A stretch of DNA of 64,000 nt from Plazaster borealis (Eukaryota; Echinodermata; Asteroidea; Forcipulatida; Labidiasteridae): contig JAJGQC010000045.1 of NCBI GenBank assembly GCA_021014325.1, forward strand, positions 54,331 through 118,330, given 5' to 3'. A program made the translations under genes and the position numbers. The stretch's first letter is position 1; every line of letters starts with the position of its first letter. Positions 35,313 through 47,000 of this stretch are shown one piece after another. Below the pieces are notes generated by a model that saw nothing but the letters and a program-made list of their open reading frames with translations, was not told where the DNA came from and did no database searches.

Positions 35313-36116
35313 CTGAATAAATATTAATTGTAGCCTGCATTTTGATTTTGTAACTCAGGATGGCTGATTCAATGACTCCTACTCTAAAATGATGTTTAAA
35401 TAATGATCTTGCTAAAACAAAATTGGTTAAGGTGGTCGGATATTGCATGAGATCGCACGACAGAGCATCTAGAATCCTATAGTTGCGGAGCATTTAAGCG
35501 GGCCCAGGAACCAATGCAGTTACGGCTTCGCGTTACGCGCTCTCAGGCGCCACAAATTGCATTCACCATTTGCTGCTTGGTACATTTTCACGCCCCCCGT
35601 TTGGAAAATCCTGGATCCGCCCCTGTACATGAACCTTGTAATAAAATAACCAAGAATTGTATACTTGTATAAGAGTTTGATCAACTTTGAGAGACCAGCA
35701 CCAAGACTCAAGAGGCATTTGACATCCCCATCAAATCTCATTTTGAATGAAAAATGAAAACATTCTGATATGCACTATTTCCTCCAAATTGTTTTTCCTG
35801 TTTTCAATTTTGGTGTTTTGCTTTTCGTTTTTTTCACTTTCTTTTTCGATAACACTACAAATCCTCATTGATATTTTGTTGACAAAATTTGCAATTTGAA
35901 ATGTTTGCCGATTGAAAAAACCACGGGGGGGGGGGCTATCCTACTCATTTTAAATTGTCCCATAAATTTTGAAATCGGGTGATGCATCTTTAAGAAATCG
36001 CAAAATACAGAGGGACGGGGTTTCTCTTTAAAAATATTATCAAATCAAGTATGACGTCATCGTGAACAAGTGAAGCTTAAATCCTAAGAGATCATCCATA
36101 AGTAAATTCATCACTT
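35313..36116. other. Non-coding flank of the satellite
   Basis: Unique-looking AT-rich sequence with a run of G (near 35926-35935). No gene or element with both ends was recognised. Confidence 0.4.
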
Positions 36117-36140
36117 CGAGGCCCAAGTTCATAGAGCTGC

Positions 36141-36543
36141 TTAAAGGAGTTGTATACGTTTGGTAAAAAATTGTAACCCACTGTTTGTTTCAATCCTATA
36201 TAGTTGTAGATATATATCATAAAACTAACCTGTGAAAATTTCATTTCAAAAGGTGGTAGCATTTTTGAGATATTGCCAAAAATCTGGAGCGGTTATCGAG
36301 AGGAAGAATAATCTGCAATTGGACTACACAATCTGAGAAACCTTACTGTCGGTAACGCTTCTCAGATTCAAATTTTTTGGGATAAAAAGTGATATGTTTT
36401 TCCATAACCGCAGTACTTCGAAGTGAGAAGTTTCTCAAAATGCATTATACTATCCAAAGCTGCTGTATTCTTACCAAGTAAGTTTTTATTGCCATTAATT
36501 TTCAGAGTCATTACCAAACATATACACTATACAGACCCTTTAA
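36141..36543. mobile_element. TTAA MITE A of a three-element chain
   Basis: Ends AGGAGTTGTATACGTTTGG and (reversed) AGGGTCTGTATAGTGTAT, next to TTAA at 36141-36144 and 36540-36543. It has inserted into the left arm of a GGGCCC-type hairpin MITE, whose start (GCCCAAGTTCATAGAGCTGC) ends at 36140. Confidence 0.8.
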
Positions 36544-37018
36544 AGGCAGTATATACTTTTGGTAAAAGTCAAAAACCAGTATCCTCACTTGGTGTATCCC
36601 AACATATACATGAAACAACAAACCTAGGTGAAAGTTTAAGCTCAATCGGTCATTGCAATCACCAGAAAAAAGTGGGGAAAAACATTAAGTGTTTTCACTG
36701 TTTTAAAACATCAAGTTTTTATCCCAACATATACATGAAACAACAAACCTGTGAAAGTTTAAGCTCAATCGGTCATTGCAATCACCAGAAAAAAAGTGGG
36801 GAAAAACCTTAAGTGTTTTCACTGTTTTAAAACATCAAGTTTTTGACTCATGAGATCAAAACTAATTGTTTCACTCATTTCTCAAAAACTATAGCATTTA
36901 AAGCAAAAACATTTCAAAGGGAGTTTCCCATTATAACCATCTTTATACCACGTAAGTTGTGTGTGAATCTGTGAACATTTATATTTTTACTCTTACCAAT
37001 GTTACAAACACCCTTTAA
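36540..37018. mobile_element. TTAA MITE B, with internal 124-bp tandem duplication
   Basis: Shares its left TTAA (36540-36543) with element A and its right TTAA (37015-37018) with element C. Inside, a 124-bp stretch beginning ATCCCAACATATACATG is present twice (36597-36720 and 36721-36843), nearly identical. Confidence 0.8.
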
Positions 37019-37385
37019 AGGTATCGTACACGTTTGGTAACGACTCAAAAAAAATATTAGCATAAAAACTTGGTAACAAGCAACGGAGAGCTGTTGATAG
37101 TATAAAACATTGTAGGAAACGACTCCCTCTGAAGTAACGTAGTTTTTGAGAAAGAGGTAATTTCTCACTAAAATAATAAAAACTTCTTGCAAAAAGTTTT
37201 TATTCCTAATCTGAAAGCACAAAAATTTGTACAACAAGGGTGTTTTTTCTTTCATAATTTTCTTGCAACTTCGATGACCAATTGAGCCCAAATTTTCACA
37301 AGCTTGTTATTTTATGCATATGTTGGGATACACCAAGTGAGAACACTGGTCTTTGACAATTTCCAAACGTGTTCAGTGCCTTTAA
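37015..37385. mobile_element. TTAA MITE C
   Basis: Left end AGGTATCGTACACGTTTGG, right end (reversed) AGGCACTGAACACGTTTGG, with TTAA at 37015-37018 and 37382-37385. The body matches the partial copies at 2214 and 3920. Confidence 0.85.
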
Positions 37386-37429
37386 AGTCTAATTCCAGAG
37401 CAATGGTTTCCCTTTACTCTGTGGTATAA

Positions 37430-37640
37430 GAATGTTGTTTATTGCATCACACTGCACCATCGTTCCAAAAAGTGTAATCATGGCAGAACATAAAAAGTAG
37501 CTGAGCACAACAACAAATATGCTCACCAGAATAAGGTAACCAGCTAAAAACATACCTAATGTACTACTTTTGACTGGTATCTAGCTTATTTTGCTTAGCA
37601 GATAATTTTCATTGATGACTGTGTACATACATGTGTGAAT
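37430..37640. repeat. Decayed GGGCCC-family remnant
   Basis: AGTAGCTGAGCACAACAAC, GGTAACCAGCTA and TTTTGCTTAGCAG match, in order, the interior of the element at 48662-48878. Termini are missing. Confidence 0.45.
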
Positions 37641-37872
37641 CCTTGTTTGTTTGGATGACAAGGAGAATTTTTCTAGTAACCAAAAACAACAAAATCTAAG
37701 CAAAAATCAGTAATATTAAATGTTAAGGTGAATCAAAAGATAATAAACAAAAGATAAATTAACTGACTGATCTACCAAGAGAAAAAAGGTATTCAATAAA
37801 CAGAAATAAAAGAAAAATAGGCACATAAAAATAAAAATAAATGCAATTTCACTTTCCATTAACCCTAGCGTT

Positions 37873-38049
37873 TTACATTTCTTCTCTTTGGAATGTCTTG
37901 TAAGATGCCACCTGTAGATTGCTTCTCAACCTGTCCACCTCAAGCTGTCTGAAGTATTCCGTGTCCTCATCTTTGTACATCTGCTCTTGGACGTCTCGGA
38001 TCTCCTGCTCCATCTTCCATCTCGTGTCCCTCTTCATCCTCTCCATCAC
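37873..38049 (-). CDS. CEP95-like: CEP95-like last exon
   Basis: Fifty-eight codons and the stop. Acceptor TTAAAG before GTGATGGAG. Reads [19 protein letters not shown], then [16 protein letters not shown], and ends FQREEM. Strongly charged and helical. Confidence 0.85.
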   Translation of the reverse strand: MMERMKRDTRWKMEQEIRDVQEQMYKDEDTEYFRQLEVDRLRSNLQVASYKTFQREEM

Positions 38050-41000
38050 CTTTAAGATGTAATCATAATTTCATCAATGACAATTTAGTACAGTTCTAGT
38101 ACGCCCTTTCCATCCCAGGATGTTCAAAGGCACAAATTACAATAGAAATTCCAGCACAATACAAACAATGAAAAATTACATCAAAATACATACAAGACAG
38201 CTTAAAAATACAAAAAAAATTACCAACTACATACAGATGCAGCATAAAATTACACAAACAATTTTTTTAAAAGCAGACACCCTCGCCCCTTTAAAAAGGA
38301 AAACAAAACACAGTAATAAACATAGCAAAATAAGGAATGAAAAGAGAGTAATATCTAGCTATGCACACAAAAATAAGCAACAACAAATGTAATTACAGAC
38401 TATATGCCTCCTAAAAATGAATCTCTAATTAAGCCTTGTGAAACGGGGCAACTTTTGCAGGCAACTTAGAGGCAACCAACTGCAGTGCATGCTGCAGGAA
38501 CACTTTGGTGGCACATGAGTAATTTTTTAGACAATAACTTACGATCTACAAGAAAAATATGTGAACTTTCAAATGTGAATGCCTTTTCTTTTGGAGATTG
38601 CCAGCGAATTAACCCCAAGTAAAAACGGAGGTAGTGCATTCCACAACTTTGTAGCAGCCGAAACAAAGGTGTGATTGCCAAAAGAGTGCAGCATCCTACC
38701 CCTAGGATACACAAGTAGAATATATCACCTGTTAACCTCAGGCTTAATGCTAAGATGTTTTACAAATAATACCAACAAATAAAAGTCATGTACCTTACTG
38801 GAACGTGTGGCTGAGTTTTTCCCCAATAAAAATGCCTTAAAATGGTATACCAAACAGAAATTAGGGACGTGACTGTTCTAAAGACTGCAGGACCCCAGTA
38901 ATAGCATTCACTAAAAATGGTTTATTTAAAGCCAATTGCATCATCATACAGCAAGGCTACGGTGGCCTATGAATGCCACTCCATAACAGTGACCTTTACT
39001 ATGACGTTGTTGGTTTCTGTTTGAGGTCGCCATAAGAGACTTGGTGCAAGCCCCTTGTGGCTGTTATGGTCTCTAGGGGCTGAATAGACCCCTTGCATAA
39101 AACCCACCACTGCTGGTACGATGAGGTCACATGAACATTTTTATGCATCAAGAACAGCCAATGAGCTGCCTCCTTTTGCCTAAGTGAGGGCGCTGTTTGA
39201 GAGTGTGATGTCATATGCAAAGTGTCTATAATAAACAAAAACAGTAAAGAACCAGAGAGAACGACAACTCACCTTTGTCTGTGCCTTGTCCCTGACCTGC
39301 AACTCGTATCTCTCAGTAGCAATAGTTTCCGCTAGCATACTAAACTGGTTACGATAGCTGGAGAGTGGACACTAAGGAAATTATCGCTTGATCGCTTGAA
39401 GTCTCTCCTGCCTTGGTTACAACATCTGAACCCAGATCTAATGTCATCATTAACTTCAAACATTGTATCACAAGGGCCTTGTCACACAGGCAACTTAAAG
39501 GCAACTTAGAGGCAACCAACTGCAGTGCATGCTGCAGGACCACTTTGGTGGCACATGAGTAATTTTTCAGACAATAACTTACGATCCCCAAGAAAAATAT
39601 GTGAACTTTCAAATGTGAATACCTTTTTTTTTTGAGATTGCCTGGAACTGGATGCCAGTAAATTGCTTCGTGTGACATAGCCCTAAAGGTTCAACCATTT
39701 GTGCAAATTATTTGTTGTTACTGCATCAATTCAAACCTTGCTCAAGAGGAATCCTGAACAACTTTGCTCAACGCCACATAGTCACAGATTCATATAGCAA
39801 TAATAACAGTAATAACATCACTTTTTTACTACAAAACGCATGAAACACACAAGTCTCAATGTTCGAATGAATAGCTTTGGCAGTGGCTACAAGCGGAACG
39901 CCGAAGAGTCCTATTCTTCAACGATATCATTGCAGCCAACAGCCAGAGAAACCCCCCGAACAAATTTGATGTCATTTGGTTTATTGTTTGAGAAAGGGAT
40001 TAACAAACTTTTGACTAATTAGCATGACTTGATATGTTTGGATAGCCATACTGCTAAAAGTAAAGCACCTACAGAGATCAATTTTAAATAATTTAAAAGC
40101 TCTTGAGGGTTTCTCAACGAGTCAAGTCAGCACACTGAATTTTGTTTAAATCCGCAACGGTCCAAAAGCATCTTGGATTGACAGACCATGATCCTATTCT
40201 TGTTTTTTTTTCTTCTGTAATTTTAAATTTATCCCCTTTTTAAATTCCACATAATTCAACTCTTAATTAAGGCTGCCACTTGGAATTTTTAATAAATATG
40301 AAATGGAACGAAATGGAATGAAAAATTGGTGCTAATAATGGGCTAGCCCTTAACAATACTGTCCCATCCCTATTTCATACACCTGGTTTAAGAGTAGCAA
40401 TTTATGGTTCAAGAACATTGCTCAAGGACACAAGAGTCATGATCGGGAATCAAAACTCACACTCTGATGATTCAGCCATGCGAACTAGAGTCCAGTGCAC
40501 TAGACCGCTTGGCCACGACATGTCATGATAAAAATGTGTGCAGAATACTATAGAAATTATGATTTTCAAAAAGGATACAAGTTTTCCAATGAGTCTATCT
40601 CATCCTGCTGTCTTTGGGACGACGCCTCTCTCTTTTCTCTAGCATAATTTCTCAAGTCATGGATAAAAGCTTTCTGGATTTTCAGACCGTCCTCAAAGAG
40701 TCGCTTAAAAATCTGACAGAGAAAAAATTACAAGTTATAAACCACAAGGGGGAAACTGACTGAGTATATTTTAAAATAATTTTGGGTTGAACAAAGACAA
40801 AATTGGCTAGACCGGGACTTGAACCTCCGACGTCCAGATTAACGTTCCGGTGCCCTACCAACTGAGCTGGTGCCCTATGTTGGCAGTCTCCCTATTTTGT
40901 CAATATCTTTGTCATTATTTGATAAAAAAAAGTAAGAAAGAAGAATTGATCTAACCTGCTCCTCTCGTGTCCTTCTCTTCATCATCCGTGATTTTGAACG

Positions 41001-44000
41001 AAGAAAAAATTCATCGTAGTAACGACGGGCTCGAGCGTTGACCTGCCGCTGCTCCTGGACCTTGCTCTGGAGGGCTCGGTTTTTGGCTCGCGTCTCCTTC
41101 ATCTCCCTCTGCATGATGAAAGAGGGTTGTGGGTTTATTTACAAAGTGATTACTCAGCCAAAGGTTGATATCTGGGGGTTGCGATCCGCTCTGTTTGCAA
41201 AACCGTTAAAAAAAATGTATGCTCCCGCAAAACAACACGCGGTACGCATATTCACGTCAATTTTTTGAACCAATCATTTTGCAGTATCTCTAATGTTTAT
41301 TCTGTGTGTTGGTAAAGGTTCTGCCGCCTGGAGACAGAGTGTTCGCAGTCTTCGCTACTGTAACCGGTATGAATAGTATCCCTCCTCTAATTTTTGACTG
41401 CATTCATCCATGTAGCATTACATAACTACTATTTTGCATAATTATTCATCACATGTAAATCAACCTCAATTCAAATTCAAATCACCCACCGTTGGCGGCG
41501 TAGGACTACTTAATAGTTTTGTCGTCATTCACATTCTGGTAGAAGATGAACCAACTTCTATATTTTTCCTTTGTCTTCTATACTTGCAGGTAAATATTTT
41601 CTCTTGTTATATCTCATGCTTGTAATTGTATTTCATTTATTTATGCATTAGATGTGAACACATGCATTGTAGAATTACCTTATTATAACTTGAATTTGCC
41701 GAGATTTATCGTCATTTTGCTAGTTAAGATTGTATTGTTTGCGAGGATGACCGTTCCTCCTGCATATTGAGATAATCAGGAACAATGACCAAATTCAGCC
41801 GAATCTCAATGTAAATATATTCTTAAGTTAATACTTTAAATAGGCGTGATTATTTACGTCTACCAGTATATTTAATTGCATTTACGATGTCTTAAACATC
41901 GAAAGCCACGTATTTTCAAGATAGCGGCCGTCAGCAAGCTTTTGGCGGGAACCGTTGCGCCATCTTGTTTTCTTTGTTAAGTGCCTTAAGCAAACCCTTA
42001 CTTTTTAACTTTGCATCATTTGTTTATGAAATCTATATAATTATTTAAATATCCTTTGTTATTTTATATTAAGTCATTCACATTCTGGTAGAAGACGAAC
42101 CAACATCTATATTTTCCTTCGTCTTCTATACTTGCAGAATTTACAGACTACAAATAATTGCCATAATATGACACCAGAGAACAGAGTACAACGAGCGCCG
42201 AGTCCTCTTTCCCAAATATTATGACTCAAAACCAACTAAGGGTCACACTACTAAGGAACAGAACAATATTCCCACATTTATCAAGTCTGCCAAATCAATT
42301 GAACAATTCAAGAAATTTTATACAACTTCCTTGTTCCTAATTTGATCTAAATTGCTTTTTTGGGGGGGCACATAAATTCACACTGTAGTGTTAGCGCATT
42401 AATGTTGTTTTACAAAGTAGAGCCTATATTTAACGCTCTTCAGTGTTATGAATAAATTCTACTATAAACCCCTTGCATTAGCCGCCATTGTTGAGGTCAA
42501 CCAATGGAAATAAGCAGGAGTGTACACGCCACGCACAACTCTCAGCCAATGATAGGTCTTCATTGACCTCAATGAGGGTGCTGTTTGGGGCTTGTGACTT
42601 CATATGCAAGGGGGGGTCTATTATAGCCTGAACATCTGACGTCACACCTCGAGGCTCGTGAATAACGCCAGATACTGGCCTTGAGCGCCTTGCAGGATCC
42701 TGCCAGTTGATCTCACATCCATCACATGCAGATTCGCAGTCAATTCACACAGCAGGTACACATAGTGAATAAAACAACATAACATGCATGTACAAACATT
42801 ATGCACATGCTGCATGCAGCAGACGACGGAAAGTGCACGCTGACAAACTACATCACTCTCGGACCAATCATAACACAGATATGGAAAGCTTACGTCACTG
42901 AACGTTGAATGAAATCATTGGGCCTGTAAGACCAGTGCCTGTCTTTATCCTTCCAGATAAAGACAGGGAACCAGTCTAGGTCTAGTATTACGTGTTTATC
43001 ATAACGGACTGACCATTCTCTGATTGTGGCGGAGCTCCTTCTTCATGATCTGCAGGAGGATGTCTTGACACTTCTCCGCCTCCTCCATCTAAACCAAGAC
43101 AAAAACAGAGATGGGGTACATGATTATAAGGGTAGGGTTGGTCTGCCCTTTGGGACAAAATGTGGATTTGGTTTTCGGGGGACGATCTAATAGCACAACG
43201 TTTAGAGGGTTTTGGTTTATTTGTAATGGTGATCCAGCACTGTCTCGTTAACTGTGAATGATGATGTGATTTGGCGAGCATGAGTTTGGTTGGGGAAGAT
43301 CTAGGCATAACAATCTCAGAGAAGGACTAAGTTTAAACTAGTAAAGCTGTTGCAGCATCATCTTGTAGACTGCTCTTTCTTAGAGGAGGCTCAGTGAATG
43401 AGGGGTAACGTTAAAGTATGAGTTGGTTTAGGACAAGTATGGGTTTGGTTTGTGAGAAATTCTTGGCATAACTTTTCAAAGGTCTTAGTTTACTTGCAAT
43501 GCAGTTAAAGCACCATCTTGATGAACTACTCTTATCTTGTAGCCGAGGTTCAGTGAATGGTTGTTGTGTGTTTTTGGCAAGCATGGGTTTGATTTGGTGG
43601 AAGATGTTGACAGAACTTTCAGAGTATCTTGGTTGTACTTGTAATGCCAGTCCAGCACCATCTTGTTATATGAGGCTCAGGGCAGGGTAGTGAGGCAAGT
43701 ATAGGTTGGTTTTTGGGAATATCTTGGCATAACCCTCATTTTGTAATGGTTTCAGTTCTAATGCTGGTCTAGCCCTAGTCTTGGTCCAAATCGCTACAAT
43801 TGTATGTGTTATATATTACCAGATGAATCTCTGCATACATGTGTGTATGGGACGTCTGTGTGTGAATAGTAGTGCGAGCCAGAAATAATGCTCCTAAATT
43901 CGGTACGCCCTCTATAGGTAGAATTGAGCCATTTCGGTATTTCGGTAAATAGCCCAGGACGGTCTAGGAACCTAGACTAGTCTAGCCCAGTCTCGTTAGC

Positions 44001-47000
44001 TGCTCTATCTTGAAGGTTTCGACAAGTACGGGTTTGGATTTTCTGGAAGATCTTGACATAACTTTCAGAGGAACTTTCAGGTTTTACGTGTAGGTGAGGC
44101 TCAGTGCATGGGGCAGCCCAGATAGCAAATACATGTTGGGCCGACACTGGTTATTGAATGGTGGCCCAATGTTGGCAACCCTAGTTGGCCCCGCTTGGAG
44201 CTGCTCATCGGCGCAACGTTGGCCCCTTCAGTCTTTTTTTCGCTGGCCCAACAATTGTAAATTAACGTTGGGCCAATGTGGGCTATCAACGTTGGCCCAT
44301 AGAATAAAATAAATTACATTTATTTAATACGTTATTGATTCATTATGCCTACTATTATCTAAATACCCTAAGTACATTATGATTAGTTAAGTCTACTGTT
44401 AATTACTTACACGCATACATACATAGTCTACTACCTAATTTTACTAATACCCATATACTGTATAATACACAGCGTGTGTTATATATATACTTCAACTTCT
44501 ACTGACTTAGTACTCATGGTTGTGATATTAATTATTGATTATTCTTTGTTATTATACTTTTGCAATCAAAAATAAATGGTTTTTTTTTACTTAAAATAAT
44601 CTCAACATTTTCCCCGGATAATTTATAACAAAAAAACGCAACAAGTTACATTTAATTGTCGGATTTCATAAATTTGTCACAATTTTATTGCACTATTTAG
44701 AACAACTTGAACGCCCTGCCTTCAAATTTGCATAATGATCAACATCGGTCCAATGCCGGCCCAACGTCGGCATGTTAGTGTTGTGACATAGACAAATGCA
44801 AAACGTACATTGGCAAGACACCCACAGCCCCCATTGCCAAGACGAAACTTAACTTGTCCCTATACGCGTTCCCTGTTGGCGGGAAACAAATAACTACTAC
44901 GTGGTGTAACATAAATTACAAGTTGTTCATCACTCTCTGTTAGGCCAAATCCATGTCAGTTTTAGCATCCCAAAAGCACGTCAACAATTACATTCAGATC
45001 ACCATGTTTGTAACATACGAGCCATGGGCTGCCTAAGAGGAGTTATACATTTGGACAATCTAACCTCATCCGATAGTGCGCCGCACTATAGGGCCAACGA
45101 ATAGCTATCACAGGCCCAACGTGGTACCAATATTGAATGTGTTTGGTCATCATGGGCCAACATTGAGCCAATATAATTTCATGTAACGGGCCAACATTGT
45201 GCCAATTTTCACCATAACCTCCAATAGTGCGCCACTACAGGGCCAACGAATAACCATCACAGGCCCAACGTGGTACCAATATTGAATGTGTTTGTGGGCC
45301 AACATTGAGCCAAAATATAATTTCATGTAATGGGCCAACATTGTCCCAATTTTCCCCATAACCTCATCCGATAGTGCGCCACTATAGGGCCAACGAATAA
45401 CTACCACTGGCCCAACGTGGTACCAATATTGTGTGTGTTTGTGGGCCAACATTGAGCCAAAATATAATTTCATGTAATGGGCCAACATTGTCCCAATTTT
45501 CCCCATAACCTCATCCGATAGTGCGCCACTATAGGGCCAACGAATAACTACCACTGGCCCAACGTGGTACCAATATTGAATGTGTTTGGTCAACATGGGC
45601 CAACATTGAGCCAATAATAATTTCATGTAACGGGCCAACATTGTGCCAATTTTCCCCATAACCTCATCCGATATTGCGCCACTACAGGGCCAACGAATAA
45701 CTATCACAGGCCCAACGTGGTGCCGATGTGGTGTACGTTGATGATAAGGGCCCAATCTTCGGCGATTATAAAACAACGCCGACATAGGGCCAACCTTATT
45801 GGGACATTGTCGGGCCACCGTAAGCTAATCGACCCAACCATTTGCCAATCTATCATATGCTGTGCCAACATTGGCCCAACATGTTCTTGCTATCTGGGAG
45901 GGGTGTTATAAGGTTTAGGCAAGCTTGTGTTTGGTCCAGAGGGTGGAGGGGTTATGGGGGTAAGGGGGTTGAGAGCTTGGGATGCTTTACCTTGAGCTGT
46001 GTCTTGGTCTTCTTGTACTGTTTGGTCAATCCCCATCTTGTTTAGCCGTTCCATCTGCCTCATCTGCTTAGCCCACATATCGTGAGCCGTCTGAGGGAGA
46101 CGTGGAGAAACGGAAACTCCTGCATGACGGTCGGCAGCATCTCATCTCGCCGATGCTTACTGAGGATGAAGAAGCAAAGAGAAGGCAGAGAGAACAAGAT
46201 TACACCTAGCCACTTGGGGGTCGATCTAGGTATGAAGGTTATTCCTGCTGGGTGGTCCACTGCACGGGACTCAAGTTCAGGGCCTAACACTATGAAAATC
46301 TTTGTCTTGAAAATGGAGTGAAAATCCACCTTTCTCCTTGAAATTGTAAATTCCCCCTTTCACCTTGTTTTCACGGAGTTCTCATCTAACTAGCAGAGCC
46401 TAAGTGTTTCATGTTGTTTTCACTGTGCTGTATTGTTGAAAACAGCCCAAGGTTATCTTTGGTGTGTGTGTAGTGTGGTTTAATTCAAGGAGTATTCAGC
46501 AAGTTTTCAGGGTGTCCTTGGTATAACCATAGCTGGATAGGTTACTGTTTAATGAGGAAGTCAAACTGATAGATGGTTTATTGGTCAGCCTTTTGGTTTC
46601 ACCTTGTTTCAGGTCAGCAGTGTACTGTTCAGCACACTGTGGATACAGACCAATGTTTACATTTTGGATTAGAGCCTAATTACCCCCCAGAGACCATGGA
46701 GTGGGGGAAGTGGGAAATGACATTCCAGAAAATTATTCACCAATCCAATTAGGTCTTGGCTGATGGAGAGCACTCCCTGAAATCAGGGTGAAATTCACTG
46801 AGGCCAGTCAATGGTCTGGTGACTTTATTTTTCAAGGTAGTTTAATTGCAATTCCCTTAAAGCATGGTGAAAGGGAAATAATTCTTGAATTTCAGCCAAA
46901 ACCTGCAATTCACTGAGATTTCACGGTAGTTTCACAGCAGAGATTTTCATAGGTATCATGGCTCTGCTTACCGCAATACTCTGCTATTGCGACCACCATT

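Noticed and set aside
40800..40875. tRNA gene on the minus strand
   Set aside because: Good A and B boxes, but it is embedded in a leader and trailer shared with 49315-49570, so it is a SINE copy.
45150..45818. 222-codon minus-strand open frame, the longest in the window
   Set aside because: It translates the 150-bp minisatellite; the peptide repeats exactly with the DNA period and has no domain.
46082..46321. 79-codon plus-strand frame
   Set aside because: Opposite strand of the CEP95-like exon and its intron; no motif.
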